A stretch of 50,682 nucleotides of DNA from Hyphomicrobiales bacterium (GTDB taxonomy: Bacteria; Pseudomonadota; Alphaproteobacteria; Rhizobiales; Beijerinckiaceae), in assembly GCA_003963405.1 (NCBI GenBank), contig RXIY01000067.1:1-50682 (forward strand). The letters are read 5' to 3'. The position numbers and the translations under genes are program-made. The notes beneath the pieces were generated by a model. The model was not told the DNA's origin. It saw only the letters and a list, made by a program, of their open reading frames with translations, and did not search any database. Each line of letters opens with the position of its first letter. Within the stretch, counting starts at the first letter, position 1. Positions 8,857 to 17,836 of the stretch are shown here, piece by piece.

Positions 8857-9516
8857 GTGCCGTTTATCGACCGTGAAGAGGCTGGCCGGCGGCTCGCGGA
8901 GGAATTGGCGCCGCGTGTTTCGGGCGAGGATGTCGTCGTCTTCGCCTTGCCGCGCGGCGGCGCGCCGGTGGCGGCGCCGATCGCCGAGGCGCTGAACGCC
9001 CCGCTCGATCTGGCGCTCGTGCGCAAGATCGGCGCGCCCTATCAGCCAGAGCTCGCCATGGGCGCCGTCGCCGACAGCGGAACGCCCGTCGTCGTGCGCA
9101 ATGAAGACGTGATCGAGCTTCTCGGCGTGAGCGAAGCGCGCTTCGATGAGGCCTGCGCACGCGAATGCGCCGAGATCGGGCGGCGACGGGGCCTCTATCT
9201 CGGAACGCGATCCCGCGCCGACGCGAAAGGGCGGACGGCCATCGTCGTGGACGATGGCGTGGCGACCGGCGCGACCACGCGCGCGGCGCTGCGGGCGGTG
9301 CGCATACAGGCGCCCAAACGGCTCATTCTCGCCGTCCCCGTCGCCTCGACCGAAGCCCTCGAACTGCTGCGCGCCGAGGCCGACGAAATTCTCTGCCTCG
9401 AGGCGCATGAGTATTTCAGGGGCGTCGGCGGCTATTACGCCGATTTCCAGCAAGTCGGCGACGCGGAAGTGATCGCGCTCCTCGATCGCTACGGGCCCGG
9501 CGCGGCGCGCGGCTAA
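8857..9516 (+). CDS. Phosphoribosyltransferase family protein
   Basis: 219 aa. The PRPP-binding loop is clear: TAIVVDDGVATGATTRAAL, matching the type I phosphoribosyltransferase signature. Upstream VFALPRGGAPVAAPIAEAL and LVRKIGAPYQPELAMGAV are the further blocks of the stress-cluster phosphoribosyltransferase group. GTG start with a strong AAGGAGGAG 6 nt upstream; a longer upstream open frame is only overlap with the kinase gene. It probably transfers or salvages bases with PRPP, but the base cannot be inferred. The nearby PRPP-synthase-like gene and the APH-type kinase make a coherent phosphoribosyl module. Confidence 0.82.
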   Translation: MPFIDREEAGRRLAEELAPRVSGEDVVVFALPRGGAPVAAPIAEALNAPLDLALVRKIGAPYQPELAMGAVADSGTPVVVRNEDVIELLGVSEARFDEACARECAEIGRRRGLYLGTRSRADAKGRTAIVVDDGVATGATTRAALRAVRIQAPKRLILAVPVASTEALELLRAEADEILCLEAHEYFRGVGGYYADFQQVGDAEVIALLDRYGPGAARG

Positions 9517-9602
9517 ATGCCTCGCTGTCGCGGCGACCGGGCGCAGGTCTATTTTCTTCGCGTCTCTTTCGATTGCGGCGCAAAACACGAGAAGTGGTGA
9601 AG

Positions 9603-12050
9603 ATGCACGACAAGGATCAGCCGGTTCACTCCCCGACGCGCGGCGCGGGCCGCTATGTCCGCTTCTTTTCGCAGATCGGAATCGAGGACGTGCCGCTCGT
9701 CGGCGGCAAGAACGCCTCGCTCGGCGAGATGTATCGCGAGCTGACGGCGAAGGGCCTTCGCGTTCCCAACGGCTTCGCGGTGACGGCCGAAGCCTATCGC
9801 CATGTCCTCGACGCCGCCGGCGCCTGGGGCGCGCTCGAGGCGGCGCTCGACGGCCTCGACGCGGACGATGTGGAGGACCTCGCGCGCCGCGCCGCGCAGG
9901 CCCGCGACATCGTCTATGGCGCCGGCCTGCCGGCGGAAGTCGAGGCCGACATACGCGCGGGCCTCGCGCGGCTCGTCGAGGAATATGGCGCAGATGTTTC
10001 TGTCGCGGTCCGCTCGTCGGCGACGGCGGAGGATTTGCCGAGCGCCAGTTTCGCGGGGCAGCACGACACCTATCTCAACGTGCAGGGCGCGGCGGCCGTG
10101 CTCGACGCCGTGCGCCACTGTTTTGCGAGCCTCTTTACCGACCGCGCCATCCGTTACCGGATCGACAATGGCTTCGATCATTTCAAGGTCTTCAATTCCG
10201 TCGCCGTCATGAAGATGGTGCGCTCGGATCTCGCCGCGTCGGGCGTCATTTTTACAATAGACACGGAAACCGGCTTCAAGGACGTGGTGTTCATCACGGG
10301 CGCCTATGGGCTCGGCGAGAATGTCGTGCAGGGCGCCGTCGATCCCGACGAGTTTTATGTTTTCAAGCCGACTTACGAGGCGGGAAAGCGCGCGGTGCTG
10401 AAGCGCACGCTCGGGCCAAAGAAGATCAAGATGATCTTCTCGAGCCGCGGTCGCGCGACGACGCGCAATATTCCGACCGACCGCAAGGAGCGTGAGAAAT
10501 ACTGCATCACCGACGCCGAGGCGCTGACGCTCGCGGGTCAGGCGATCACGATCGAAAAACATTACAGCGCCAAGGCCGGCGCGCCTCGCCCCATGGATAT
10601 CGAATGGGCCAAGGATGGCGTCGACGGCGAGCTTTATATCGTGCAGGCGCGCCCCGAAACCGTCGCGTCGCGGAAGAATCGCAACGTCATCCAGGAATAT
10701 CGCGTCAAATCGCACGGCCTCGTGAAGGTCGAGGGCCGCGCCGTCGGCGCGAGGATCGCCTCGGGCAGGGCGCGGGTCATCGAACATGCGAGCGAACTCT
10801 CCAAATTCGTCCCCGGCGAAATCCTCGTCGCCGACACGACGTCTCCCGACTGGGGCACGGTGATGAAATCGGCGGCGGGCATCGTCACCAATCGCGGCGG
10901 GCGCACCTGCCACGCGGCGATCGTGGCGCGCGAGCTCGGCATTCCCGCCATCGTCGGAACCGACCGCGCGACGCATGTCATCCGCACGGGCGACCTCATC
11001 GCGGTGAGCTGCGCGGAGGGAGACGTGGGCAAGGTCTATGAGGGCGAGATCGACTTCGACGTGATCGAAACGGATCTGTCCAGCCTGCCGAGGCCCGTGA
11101 CCCATGTGATGATGAATGTCGGCAATCCGGAGGTCGCCTTCGGCGTCGCGGCGCTCCCCAACGACGGCGTCGGACTGGCGCGCATGGAGTTCATCATCTC
11201 CGAGTCGATCAAGGCGCACCCGATGGCGCTAATTCATCCGGAGAAACTCGATGAGACCGAGCGGGCTCAGATTGCGTCGCTGACGGCGCATTATCCGAGC
11301 CCGCGCGATTATTTCGTCGAGCGCCTGTCGGAGGGCGTCGGAACCATTGCCGCGGCCTTCTATCCCAAGCCCGTCATTGTGCGCATGTCGGACTTCAAGA
11401 GCAATGAATATGCGACGCTGCTCGGCGGGCGCGCCTTCGAGGGCAGGGAAGAAAATCCGATGATCGGCTTTCGCGGGGCCTCGCGCTACGCGCATCCCAA
11501 TTATCGCGAGGGCTTCGCGCTCGAATGCGCCGCGATGAAGCGCGTGCGCGACGAGATGGGCTTGACCAATGTGAGGCTCATGATCCCCTTCTGCCGGCGC
11601 GTCGAGGAAGCGGAGCGCGTGTTATCGCTCATGCGCGAGCTCGGCCTCGAACGCGGCAGGGACGGGCTCGAAATCTACGTCATGTGCGAAATCCCCAACA
11701 ATGTGCTGCTCATCGACGACTTCTCGAAGCATTTCGACGGCTTCTCGATCGGCTCCAACGATCTGACCCAGCTGACGCTCGGCGTCGATCGCGATTCCGA
11801 AATCGTGGCCTTCGATTTCGACGAGCGCGACGAGGGCGTGAAGACGATCATTCGCATGGCGATCGAAGGGGCGAAGCGCAACGGGCGTCATATCGGCATC
11901 TGCGGGCAGGCGCCTTCGGATTATCCCGAGATCGCCGAGTTCCTCGTTCGGCTCGGCATCGACTCCATGAGCCTCAATCCGGACACCATCCTCGACGCTA
12001 CGACGCGTATCCTCGAACTCGAAAAGACGCTCGGCCGCGTCCGACAATAG
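9603..12050 (+). CDS. ppsA: Phosphoenolpyruvate synthase
   Basis: 815 aa. It converts pyruvate + ATP + water to PEP + AMP + phosphate, the entry to gluconeogenesis. All three parts are visible: the N-terminal ATP-grasp domain (VGGKNASLGEMY, VAVRSSATAEDLPSASFAGQ), the phospho-histidine domain (GGRTCHAAIVARELGIPAIVG, with the catalytic His in TCHAA) and the PEP-binding barrel (GFSIGSNDLTQLTLGVDRDS, GICGQAPSDYPE). The ATG at 9603 follows GTGGTGAAG; an upstream TTG at 9573 is possible. It stands 86 bp after the phosphoribosyltransferase gene and ends at a strong terminator. In a serine-cycle or PHA-storing organism it would recycle pyruvate from reserve breakdown. No anomaly seen. Confidence 0.95.
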   Translation: MHDKDQPVHSPTRGAGRYVRFFSQIGIEDVPLVGGKNASLGEMYRELTAKGLRVPNGFAVTAEAYRHVLDAAGAWGALEAALDGLDADDVEDLARRAAQARDIVYGAGLPAEVEADIRAGLARLVEEYGADVSVAVRSSATAEDLPSASFAGQHDTYLNVQGAAAVLDAVRHCFASLFTDRAIRYRIDNGFDHFKVFNSVAVMKMVRSDLAASGVIFTIDTETGFKDVVFITGAYGLGENVVQGAVDPDEFYVFKPTYEAGKRAVLKRTLGPKKIKMIFSSRGRATTRNIPTDRKEREKYCITDAEALTLAGQAITIEKHYSAKAGAPRPMDIEWAKDGVDGELYIVQARPETVASRKNRNVIQEYRVKSHGLVKVEGRAVGARIASGRARVIEHASELSKFVPGEILVADTTSPDWGTVMKSAAGIVTNRGGRTCHAAIVARELGIPAIVGTDRATHVIRTGDLIAVSCAEGDVGKVYEGEIDFDVIETDLSSLPRPVTHVMMNVGNPEVAFGVAALPNDGVGLARMEFIISESIKAHPMALIHPEKLDETERAQIASLTAHYPSPRDYFVERLSEGVGTIAAAFYPKPVIVRMSDFKSNEYATLLGGRAFEGREENPMIGFRGASRYAHPNYREGFALECAAMKRVRDEMGLTNVRLMIPFCRRVEEAERVLSLMRELGLERGRDGLEIYVMCEIPNNVLLIDDFSKHFDGFSIGSNDLTQLTLGVDRDSEIVAFDFDERDEGVKTIIRMAIEGAKRNGRHIGICGQAPSDYPEIAEFLVRLGIDSMSLNPDTILDATTRILELEKTLGRVRQ

Positions 12051-12083
12051 CGGCGAGAGGGGCGATCGCGGCGGCATGATGCG

Positions 12084-12123
12084 AAAAACGGCCCGGCGGT
12101 ACATCCGCGCTCGGGCCGTTTTT
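12084..12123 (+). terminator. Rho-independent terminator after ppsA
   Basis: A perfect 12-bp inverted repeat, AAAAACGGCCCG (12084-12095) with CGGGCCGTTTTT (12112-12123), 16-nt loop, ends in a T run. The A run on the left means it can also work in the opposite direction. Confidence 0.9.
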
Positions 12124-12303
12124 CTCCGGCGGGACGGCCGCCGGCTCTTTCAAGAGATAGGCGCGGATCGGACGGTTGCAAGGCGGACCGTCCTTCGCGC
12201 GGTTTGGATTAAACAATTTTTGGCTGTTGCGAAGCTGTCCTAGCCGCGCCGGCGCAAAATATGCACTCTCGCCCACGGTTGTCGAAGCAGGCGGGGAGGC
12301 GTT

Positions 12304-13638
12304 TTGGAACGGATCAGCTTAATGGCGCGGGCTCTGGCGGCGGCCGCGTGTCTTTGCGCCGGCGCCGCATCCGCCGGGGCTGTCCCCGGCGGCAAAGGCG
12401 GCGCGGCCCGCGCGCCCGAGAGCGCCTCCCTGTTGACCAGGAAATCCTTCGCCGACGCGCCGGACGGACCCAAGGCGTTACTCCGCCGCTTCGGGATCGA
12501 CGCCGACGTCTGGGTCACGCAGTTCTTCCAAGGCATCGCGGCGGGCGCGAACGACGGCCTGTCCCGCTATGGCGGCAAGGTCGACGGCTTCCTGAAGATT
12601 GACGCCGAAAAGCTCGGCCTGTGGCGCGGCCTGCGCGTCAATGCGCAATACGAGCATTACTTCGGCCTGAATATCAACAACAAGGACTTCACCCTTGTGC
12701 CGGTGAATGCGGCGCAGGCCTTTGTCGCGAGTCAAAGCTATCATTCGGCGCTGTCGGTGGTCGTGACGCAGCAATTGAGCGAGCAACTATCGCTGAGCGT
12801 CGGCAAGTTCAACATGATGACAGTCGCCTCGCAGACGCCGCTGATCGGCGGCGGCGGGCTCGACACATTCATGAACCGCGCCTTCGCCTTGCCCTCCACC
12901 GGCATCGGCGTCGCCTCGGCGCGCACTGTCGCCGACCGGCTCATCGTCTCGCCGCCCTATATCCTCGGCGGCATTGCGACGCTGAAGACGCAGGTCGCGA
13001 CGATGACGCTCGTTTTCGCCGATCCGCGCAACGCCGCCAATCCGCGCGTGCTCCAGCGTCCCTTCGAGCGCGGCGTCGGCGTCGTCGGCGGCGTCACCGT
13101 GCCCATCGAGATCGCCGGGCTGCGCGGCTTTCACACGCTGCGCGGCGGCTACAGCAATGCGCGCGGCTTCGATCTCGACGACACCGACGACCTGCGCGCG
13201 CGGCTCGTCACGCGTCAGCCAATCACCAAGAAAGGCTTCTGGCTCGCCTCCTATGCGGTCCAGCAATATCTCGTCGCGAGCGCCGACGATCCATCCGTGG
13301 GCTGGGGGTTATTTGGCCTCGCGACGCTTTCGGACGGCAATCCGAACCCCGTGCGCTGGAGCGCGCTCGCGGGCCTTGCAGGCAATAATCTGCTGCCGGG
13401 CCGGGTAAATGATCAGTGGGGCGTCGGCTTTTTCCACTATGGCCTGACGACGCCGCTTCTTGCGGGCCTTGCGGATCTGCGCCTCTACCGGCGCAGCGAA
13501 GGCGGCGTCGAGGCCTTTTACAATTGGGCGATCACGCCCTGGGTGCGGCTCTCGGGCGATTTGCAGATTGTCGAGCCCTGGAACGCCCTGAAACCGCGCG
13601 CCACCTATATGGCGCTGCGCCTCCAGACGCGCTTTTGA
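12304..13638 (+). CDS. OprB-family carbohydrate porin
   Basis: 444 aa outer-membrane beta-barrel. A signal peptide is visible (MARALAAAACLCAGAASAGA). OprB-type blocks include ADVWVTQFFQGIAAG, NAQYEHYFGLNIN, LSVGKFNMMT and the C-terminal LQTRF ending in phenylalanine, as required by the barrel assembly machinery. OprB porins admit sugars across the outer membrane. The start is TTG at 12304, since GGAGG lies 4 nt upstream; the ATG at 12322 lacks a site. It is preceded by the ppsA terminator, so it has its own promoter in the 12124-12303 gap, where I could not pick a convincing -35/-10 pair. It is convergent with the next gene, 14 bp away. Confidence 0.85.
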   Translation: MERISLMARALAAAACLCAGAASAGAVPGGKGGAARAPESASLLTRKSFADAPDGPKALLRRFGIDADVWVTQFFQGIAAGANDGLSRYGGKVDGFLKIDAEKLGLWRGLRVNAQYEHYFGLNINNKDFTLVPVNAAQAFVASQSYHSALSVVVTQQLSEQLSLSVGKFNMMTVASQTPLIGGGGLDTFMNRAFALPSTGIGVASARTVADRLIVSPPYILGGIATLKTQVATMTLVFADPRNAANPRVLQRPFERGVGVVGGVTVPIEIAGLRGFHTLRGGYSNARGFDLDDTDDLRARLVTRQPITKKGFWLASYAVQQYLVASADDPSVGWGLFGLATLSDGNPNPVRWSALAGLAGNNLLPGRVNDQWGVGFFHYGLTTPLLAGLADLRLYRRSEGGVEAFYNWAITPWVRLSGDLQIVEPWNALKPRATYMALRLQTRF

Positions 13639-13652
13639 AAGCGGCCTGAATA

Positions 13653-14318
13653 TCAGCAGAGGCCCACTTCCTGATAACGCTCGAACAGGCCAGGGCAGCG
13701 CGACGCAAGCGGATTCTGGAATCTCTTGATCACATTGCCGACCGGACCCGAATAGACTTTCCCGATCACATTGTCGCGAAGATAATCGAGACGGAATGTT
13801 CGGCAAATTTGCTCGCCGTCGGGAGAGCATACGGAGCAGGTGATCTCCTCGAGAAAAACGCCTTTCTCCGAGAGCCGGTTCATCACGGAAAAAAAAGATT
13901 CGATCAGGGCCAGGTTCGTCTCTGCGCCCCGGAAAGCCGGGTTGACGCAGACCGAGACAAAGTAAAGGTTGTAAATGCCCGGCTCGGTCAGCTTCATATA
14001 TGAACTTGCGCTCAGGTCGGTCTCGCTGGCTGCGCCTGATTTCAAAGCTCGGTACAATTCCTCATCGACCGCCGCCGTTTGCCAATAGGCTGCAAGATCG
14101 CGACCTTCGGAAACGATCGCGCGCCATGTCTCGGGGTGCTGTGAAAAGACAGGCAACCATTGGCGCAGGCTGCCCATAGCCTGGCAGCTCTGAGAATAAA
14201 GGCTGCGATCCAGTTCCCTGATACGTATCAGCAGATCCTGCACATTCCAGTTGAGATGCTTCAAGTCCCCAAGGCTAATGAAATTCAAATCCGGCCGCCC
14301 GCGATACATGATGCTCAA
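13653..14318 (-). CDS. Hypothetical protein, possibly GNAT-fold
   Basis: I do not recognise this 221-aa protein. The central segment NLYFVSVCVNPAFRGAETNL followed by a long helix resembles beta-4/alpha-3 of GNAT acetyltransferases (motif A), with FRG in the place of the acetyl-CoA pyrophosphate loop, but the match is weak. There is no signal peptide or membrane span; six cysteines lie in the last ~75 residues, including SVC/SVC repeats and a C-terminal GLC. The start is TTG at 14318 (GGGAG 8 nt upstream) or the ATG 9 nt further in. Codon use looks less GC-rich than the neighbours, and it marks the left end of a possible island (13.65-25 kb). It is convergent with the OprB gene. Confidence 0.6.
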   Translation of the reverse strand: MSIMYRGRPDLNFISLGDLKHLNWNVQDLLIRIRELDRSLYSQSCQAMGSLRQWLPVFSQHPETWRAIVSEGRDLAAYWQTAAVDEELYRALKSGAASETDLSASSYMKLTEPGIYNLYFVSVCVNPAFRGAETNLALIESFFSVMNRLSEKGVFLEEITCSVCSPDGEQICRTFRLDYLRDNVIGKVYSGPVGNVIKRFQNPLASRCPGLFERYQEVGLC

Positions 14319-14721
14319 AACTAAACTCCCTCACACGAGACAAAAACAGCCTAATGATGATGCGTCATATGCGGGCGACGCTTGCCGTGGGTTGTCGCTT
14401 AGCAAGGATGGCTTATCGAGGCGAGCGTTTGCTTGATCGAAACGTGTCTGGAGTGTTTCGCTTTGCCAAGCATGGCTGTGTGATTCCGCTCGATCGCCTA
14501 GGCCGGAGACACGGGGTCGACATGTCGGACGGTGAGAAAAACGCGCGATCGGGGAACGGCTTTCGCGTCTCGTCCTTCCTTTGAGCGTCGGTTCTGGTTC
14601 CAGGGTTGCGCGCGAGCGACGCTGGGGTGCTCGACGGCGACATGGAAATTTCAGGAAATTAATTTATGAATGAAACTATAAGGCGGCGTTCCCGGTTGAG
14701 TCCGAAGAGGAGTGGTTTCAT
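14319..14721. other. Intergenic stretch without a convincing gene
   Basis: About 400 bp between divergently placed genes. Short open frames exist but none has coding character or a ribosome site. The stretch 14640-14700 is A/T-rich (GGAAATTAATTTATGAATG) and probably holds the promoter for the secreted protein at 14722. No repeat, tRNA or integrase remnant was seen. Confidence 0.5.
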
Positions 14722-15180
14722 ATGGAGGCGAAGCCGATCTTGCGTCGCATGTCCTTCTTCGCGGCGGCGCTGGTTTTCATCTCGCTCGCGAATCCGGTTG
14801 GCGCTCTTGCTGGCGGCCGCGCGCCGCCGGTTCCTGCAGCGCCTGCGGGCGCCGAGCACGAATTTCTTTCAAGGGCTACACAGAGACATAAGGAGGCGGA
14901 GGCTGCGCTGATCGCCGCACAGACTGCGCTGGAGGAGTTTCGGCAAAGCGAAGGCAGGCTGAGGCGTGAATCCCTCGCCAGAACGGGCTCATGGATCGAG
15001 CCCGCGCCGCTCTGGCGCAAGAAGATGGCGCTCGAGCAGGCTGTCGCTTCAAGGCGCGCCCTCGAACGGAAAACCTTTGCGCAGCTTTCCAGGGCAAGGA
15101 GCGAAGCGCGCCTCAATTCAGAAAGAGTCTGGTCAAAATCACATGCGCCTTCTTGGTTCTCATCCTGGTGGCAGTGGTAA
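14722..15180 (+). CDS. Small secreted coiled-coil protein, unknown function
   Basis: 152 aa. Residues 1-30 form a signal peptide (basic start, then FFAAALVFISLANPVGALAG). The mature part is mostly helical and charged: about residues 45-85 (ATQRHKEAEAALIAAQTALEEF) and 95-130 have a heptad-like alanine/leucine pattern suggesting a coiled coil, followed by a tryptophan-rich tail (SWFSSWWQW). AGAGGAG about 8-10 nt before the ATG supports the start. It lies upstream of a small hypothetical gene and the double-barrel porin in the same direction. No family recognised. Confidence 0.65.
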   Translation: MEAKPILRRMSFFAAALVFISLANPVGALAGGRAPPVPAAPAGAEHEFLSRATQRHKEAEAALIAAQTALEEFRQSEGRLRRESLARTGSWIEPAPLWRKKMALEQAVASRRALERKTFAQLSRARSEARLNSERVWSKSHAPSWFSSWWQW

Positions 15181-15249
15181 AGATTGCGTGATCATGATTT
15201 ATTGCCTCGCTTGCGCGCGGTGGCCGCGCCGGGAGCCGGAGCTGTCGAT

Positions 15250-15519
15250 TTGAGTGGGAAAGCAATTGTCCGCGAGCGGATCGAAAATATCGCCGGGGTC
15301 AATCGGACATGGTTCGAGTGGAACGGCGCCGCACACCCCGATGACAAGAAGCTCGTGGTCGAGGTCGATTTCGACACGGATCCCAATTCGCCTGGCTTTC
15401 AAAGGAGCGTCATCGAAGCGATCTGCGAAACCGTAAGCGCCGCCTTTGAGGAAGAAGTCTTGCTGGGCAGGGAAACGCCTGGCTTCATTTCGGGTGTGAG
15501 CATCGTACCCAAGCGATGA
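15250..15519 (+). CDS. Small conserved-looking hypothetical protein
   Basis: 89 aa if translated from the TTG at 15250, which has GGAG 7 nt upstream; the open frame extends back to 15184 (TTG, 111 aa) without a good site. The sequence has normal coding character, with acidic/hydrophobic alternation (KLVVEVDFDTDPNSPGFQRS) and a helix rich in alanine and glutamate, so it is probably a small alpha/beta cytoplasmic protein. No signal peptide, no cysteines beyond one. I do not recognise a family. It lies between the coiled-coil protein and the large porin on the same strand. Confidence 0.5.
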   Translation: MSGKAIVRERIENIAGVNRTWFEWNGAAHPDDKKLVVEVDFDTDPNSPGFQRSVIEAICETVSAAFEEEVLLGRETPGFISGVSIVPKR

Positions 15520-15618
15520 ACGACGACGCAGGTCAAACTGCGGCCCAACAGCTTTCGCTTTTTCGATCCTCGCTGGTTCCGACATTCGCCGCCGCCTGTT
15601 GCATCAAGAGCACAAGGT

Positions 15619-17814
15619 ATGAGAATTCGGCCGCGTCCCTATTCTTCGATATTACGTGAACGCGGAGATCGTTTATTTTCGCGCAGCCTCTGGTCTCATT
15701 TTGGCCGAACGACCTTGTATCAATTGCCGCTCCGGAAAGGCTTGGTCGTCTTTGCGCTCATGGCGCCTGGTTCCTCGGTCGCCTCAGACAGTGCGTCCTT
15801 CAGATATAACTGGGCGGGACTGTATCTGGGCGCAAATCTGGGCGCCGCTTTCCCGCTTCATCCAGGCGAGCATTTGCAGGCGCTCAGCGGTTTCGGATCG
15901 CCCATCTATGATCTCTATCCGGCAAGCGCGACGCGTCCCGGCGCTACAGCAGGACTCAGCGCCGGCTTCAACTGGCAAAAAGGCCAGTGGGTCTGGGGAT
16001 TGGAGACGGAGCTCGATCTTCTCGACGGGCGCCATGGGCCGAACGGCGTCTTTCCAGCCTCTCCCGTTTATACGGGGCTGCCCATCTTTACGCTCAGCAC
16101 GAACGCCAGTTCGAATTACTTCGCGAGCTTCCGGGGACGGGTCGGCGTCGCTTACGATCGCGCCCTTGCTTACCTGACAGGGGGCGTCGCAAGCGGCGGC
16201 GCGCGGGGACCGGCTTTCCTCTCATTTGGAGGGGGAGCCGATTTTTCCGCGTCGTGGTCGCAATCGTCGCGGATGAAATTCGTGGCGGGAATCGGTTTTG
16301 AATACGCCTTCGCGGCAAATTGGTCGGCGCGCGCGGAATATCTGTTTTTGAGCCAGTCGATGAATACGCAAATATTCGACAACGGCGCCGGCTTTGACTA
16401 TGCGTCTCGCCTTCGCAACGAAAATCATGTTTTTCGGATGGGTTTTAATTTTCATTTCGGAGACGAGAACCGCATACCGGGATCGATCGAATATGGAAGG
16501 CAAAGCGACCGCGACAGGGAAGACAAGGCGGGCCGGGAGGAGCAATATAGCGTTCATGGCCAGAGTACGACTGTTGCGCAGGCCTACCCCAAGTTTCGCG
16601 CCTTCTATGACGGCCCGTTGAGCCTGCCTTCGAAGGGACTTGGCGACGTGCTCACGACCAACAGCCTTTTCCTTGGCGTTCGTCTCTGGGAAGGCGGCGC
16701 GGCCTATGTCAATCCGGAGGCGGACCTCGGCTATGGGCTGGCCAATTCCGTCGGGGTCGCGTCCTATGTCGACGGCGTCGCGCAGAAGCTGGGCCGCGCT
16801 GCTCCCTACATGCGCTTCGAGCGTTATTTCCTGCGACAGATCATCGGCCTCGACTCGGGCGGAGACCTCTACCACGATCCAGACGAGGGCTCGCGCAGCG
16901 AGGTGCTGGAGTCGGTCCAAAACCAGGTTTCGGGCAAGGTCGATAGAGACCGGATCATTGTGACGCTTGGCAAATTCGCCGTTGGAGACGTTTTCGACGA
17001 TAACGTCTACGCTCACGACCCCACGACAGGCTTTCTGAATTTCGCTTTCAACAATATGGGCGCCTTTGATTATGCGGCCGACTCCTGGGGTTATACATAT
17101 GGATTGGCCGCCGAGTGGAAGCAGAGCTGGTGGACAGCCCGCGCGGGAGCCTTCCAGCTGTCGACCGTGCCGAACGGCCCGATCATCGAACCCGAGTTGT
17201 TCCGCCAATATATGGCGGTGACCGAGTTTGAAGCGCGATACGAGTTGTTTGGCCGTCCGGGCGCCGTCAAGTTCCTCCTCTATGGCGACAACGGACGATT
17301 TGCGCGGCTTCAGGATGTTGTCGGTCTTGCATATGCGACCGGTGACTTTCCTCCAGACGCCGCGTCGCTTCGCCGTCGTCACTTCAAGACGGGCGGGGGG
17401 ATAAACATCAAGCAGGAAATCGCCGATGGCGTGGGCTTCTTCGCCCGCGCAAGCGCCGCCGACGGGCGATATGAGACGATTGAATACACTGACGTCGATC
17501 GGCAAATTTCCGCTGGCTTTGTCCTCGACGGGAAACTCTGGGGGAGGGAGGACGACGAGATCGGCGTTGCCGGCGCGCTCAGCGGCCTGTCGGGGAGCCA
17601 TGTGCAATATTTTGCTCTCGGGGGGACCGGAATTTACGTCGGAGACGGCGCCCTCGCATATTCAGGGGAGAAAATTCTTGAAAATTATTACAAGCTGAGC
17701 TTCGGCAAGAACCTCGATGCGACCCTGGACTATCAGCTGGTGATCAACCCTGCGTTCAACAGCTCGCGTGGTCCGGGGAATGTCTTCGGATTGCGTTTGC
17801 GCGCGGCGTTCTGA
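15619..17814 (+). CDS. Two-barrel outer-membrane protein: Omp25-like domain fused to an OprB-type porin
   Basis: 731 aa, two outer-membrane modules in one chain. A hydrophobic signal segment (LVVFALMAPGSSVAS) lies at about residues 41-55 after a long basic N-terminus. Residues ~60-280 match the Omp25/Omp31 (Opa-like) eight-strand barrel of Hyphomicrobiales: NWAGLYLGANLGAAF, GLSAGFNWQKGQWVWGLETE, ASFRGRVGVAYDRALAYLTGG, WSARAEYLF, ending MGFNFHFG. Residues ~300-731 match OprB carbohydrate porins, including the segment DNVYAHDPTTGFLNFAF and ADSWGYTYGLAAEW, ending LRLRAAF. A charged linker (~281-305) joins them. The start is uncertain: the ATG at 15619 has only AAGG close by and gives an unusually long n-region. 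There is no frameshift between the modules. Confidence 0.8.
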   Translation: MRIRPRPYSSILRERGDRLFSRSLWSHFGRTTLYQLPLRKGLVVFALMAPGSSVASDSASFRYNWAGLYLGANLGAAFPLHPGEHLQALSGFGSPIYDLYPASATRPGATAGLSAGFNWQKGQWVWGLETELDLLDGRHGPNGVFPASPVYTGLPIFTLSTNASSNYFASFRGRVGVAYDRALAYLTGGVASGGARGPAFLSFGGGADFSASWSQSSRMKFVAGIGFEYAFAANWSARAEYLFLSQSMNTQIFDNGAGFDYASRLRNENHVFRMGFNFHFGDENRIPGSIEYGRQSDRDREDKAGREEQYSVHGQSTTVAQAYPKFRAFYDGPLSLPSKGLGDVLTTNSLFLGVRLWEGGAAYVNPEADLGYGLANSVGVASYVDGVAQKLGRAAPYMRFERYFLRQIIGLDSGGDLYHDPDEGSRSEVLESVQNQVSGKVDRDRIIVTLGKFAVGDVFDDNVYAHDPTTGFLNFAFNNMGAFDYAADSWGYTYGLAAEWKQSWWTARAGAFQLSTVPNGPIIEPELFRQYMAVTEFEARYELFGRPGAVKFLLYGDNGRFARLQDVVGLAYATGDFPPDAASLRRRHFKTGGGINIKQEIADGVGFFARASAADGRYETIEYTDVDRQISAGFVLDGKLWGREDDEIGVAGALSGLSGSHVQYFALGGTGIYVGDGALAYSGEKILENYYKLSFGKNLDATLDYQLVINPAFNSSRGPGNVFGLRLRAAF

Positions 17815-17836
17815 CCGACCCTGCCGGGTCACGCCG

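Noticed and set aside
14354-14584. Short plus-strand frame in the 14.3-14.6 kb gap
   Set aside because: No ribosome site, no coding character and no recognisable domain.
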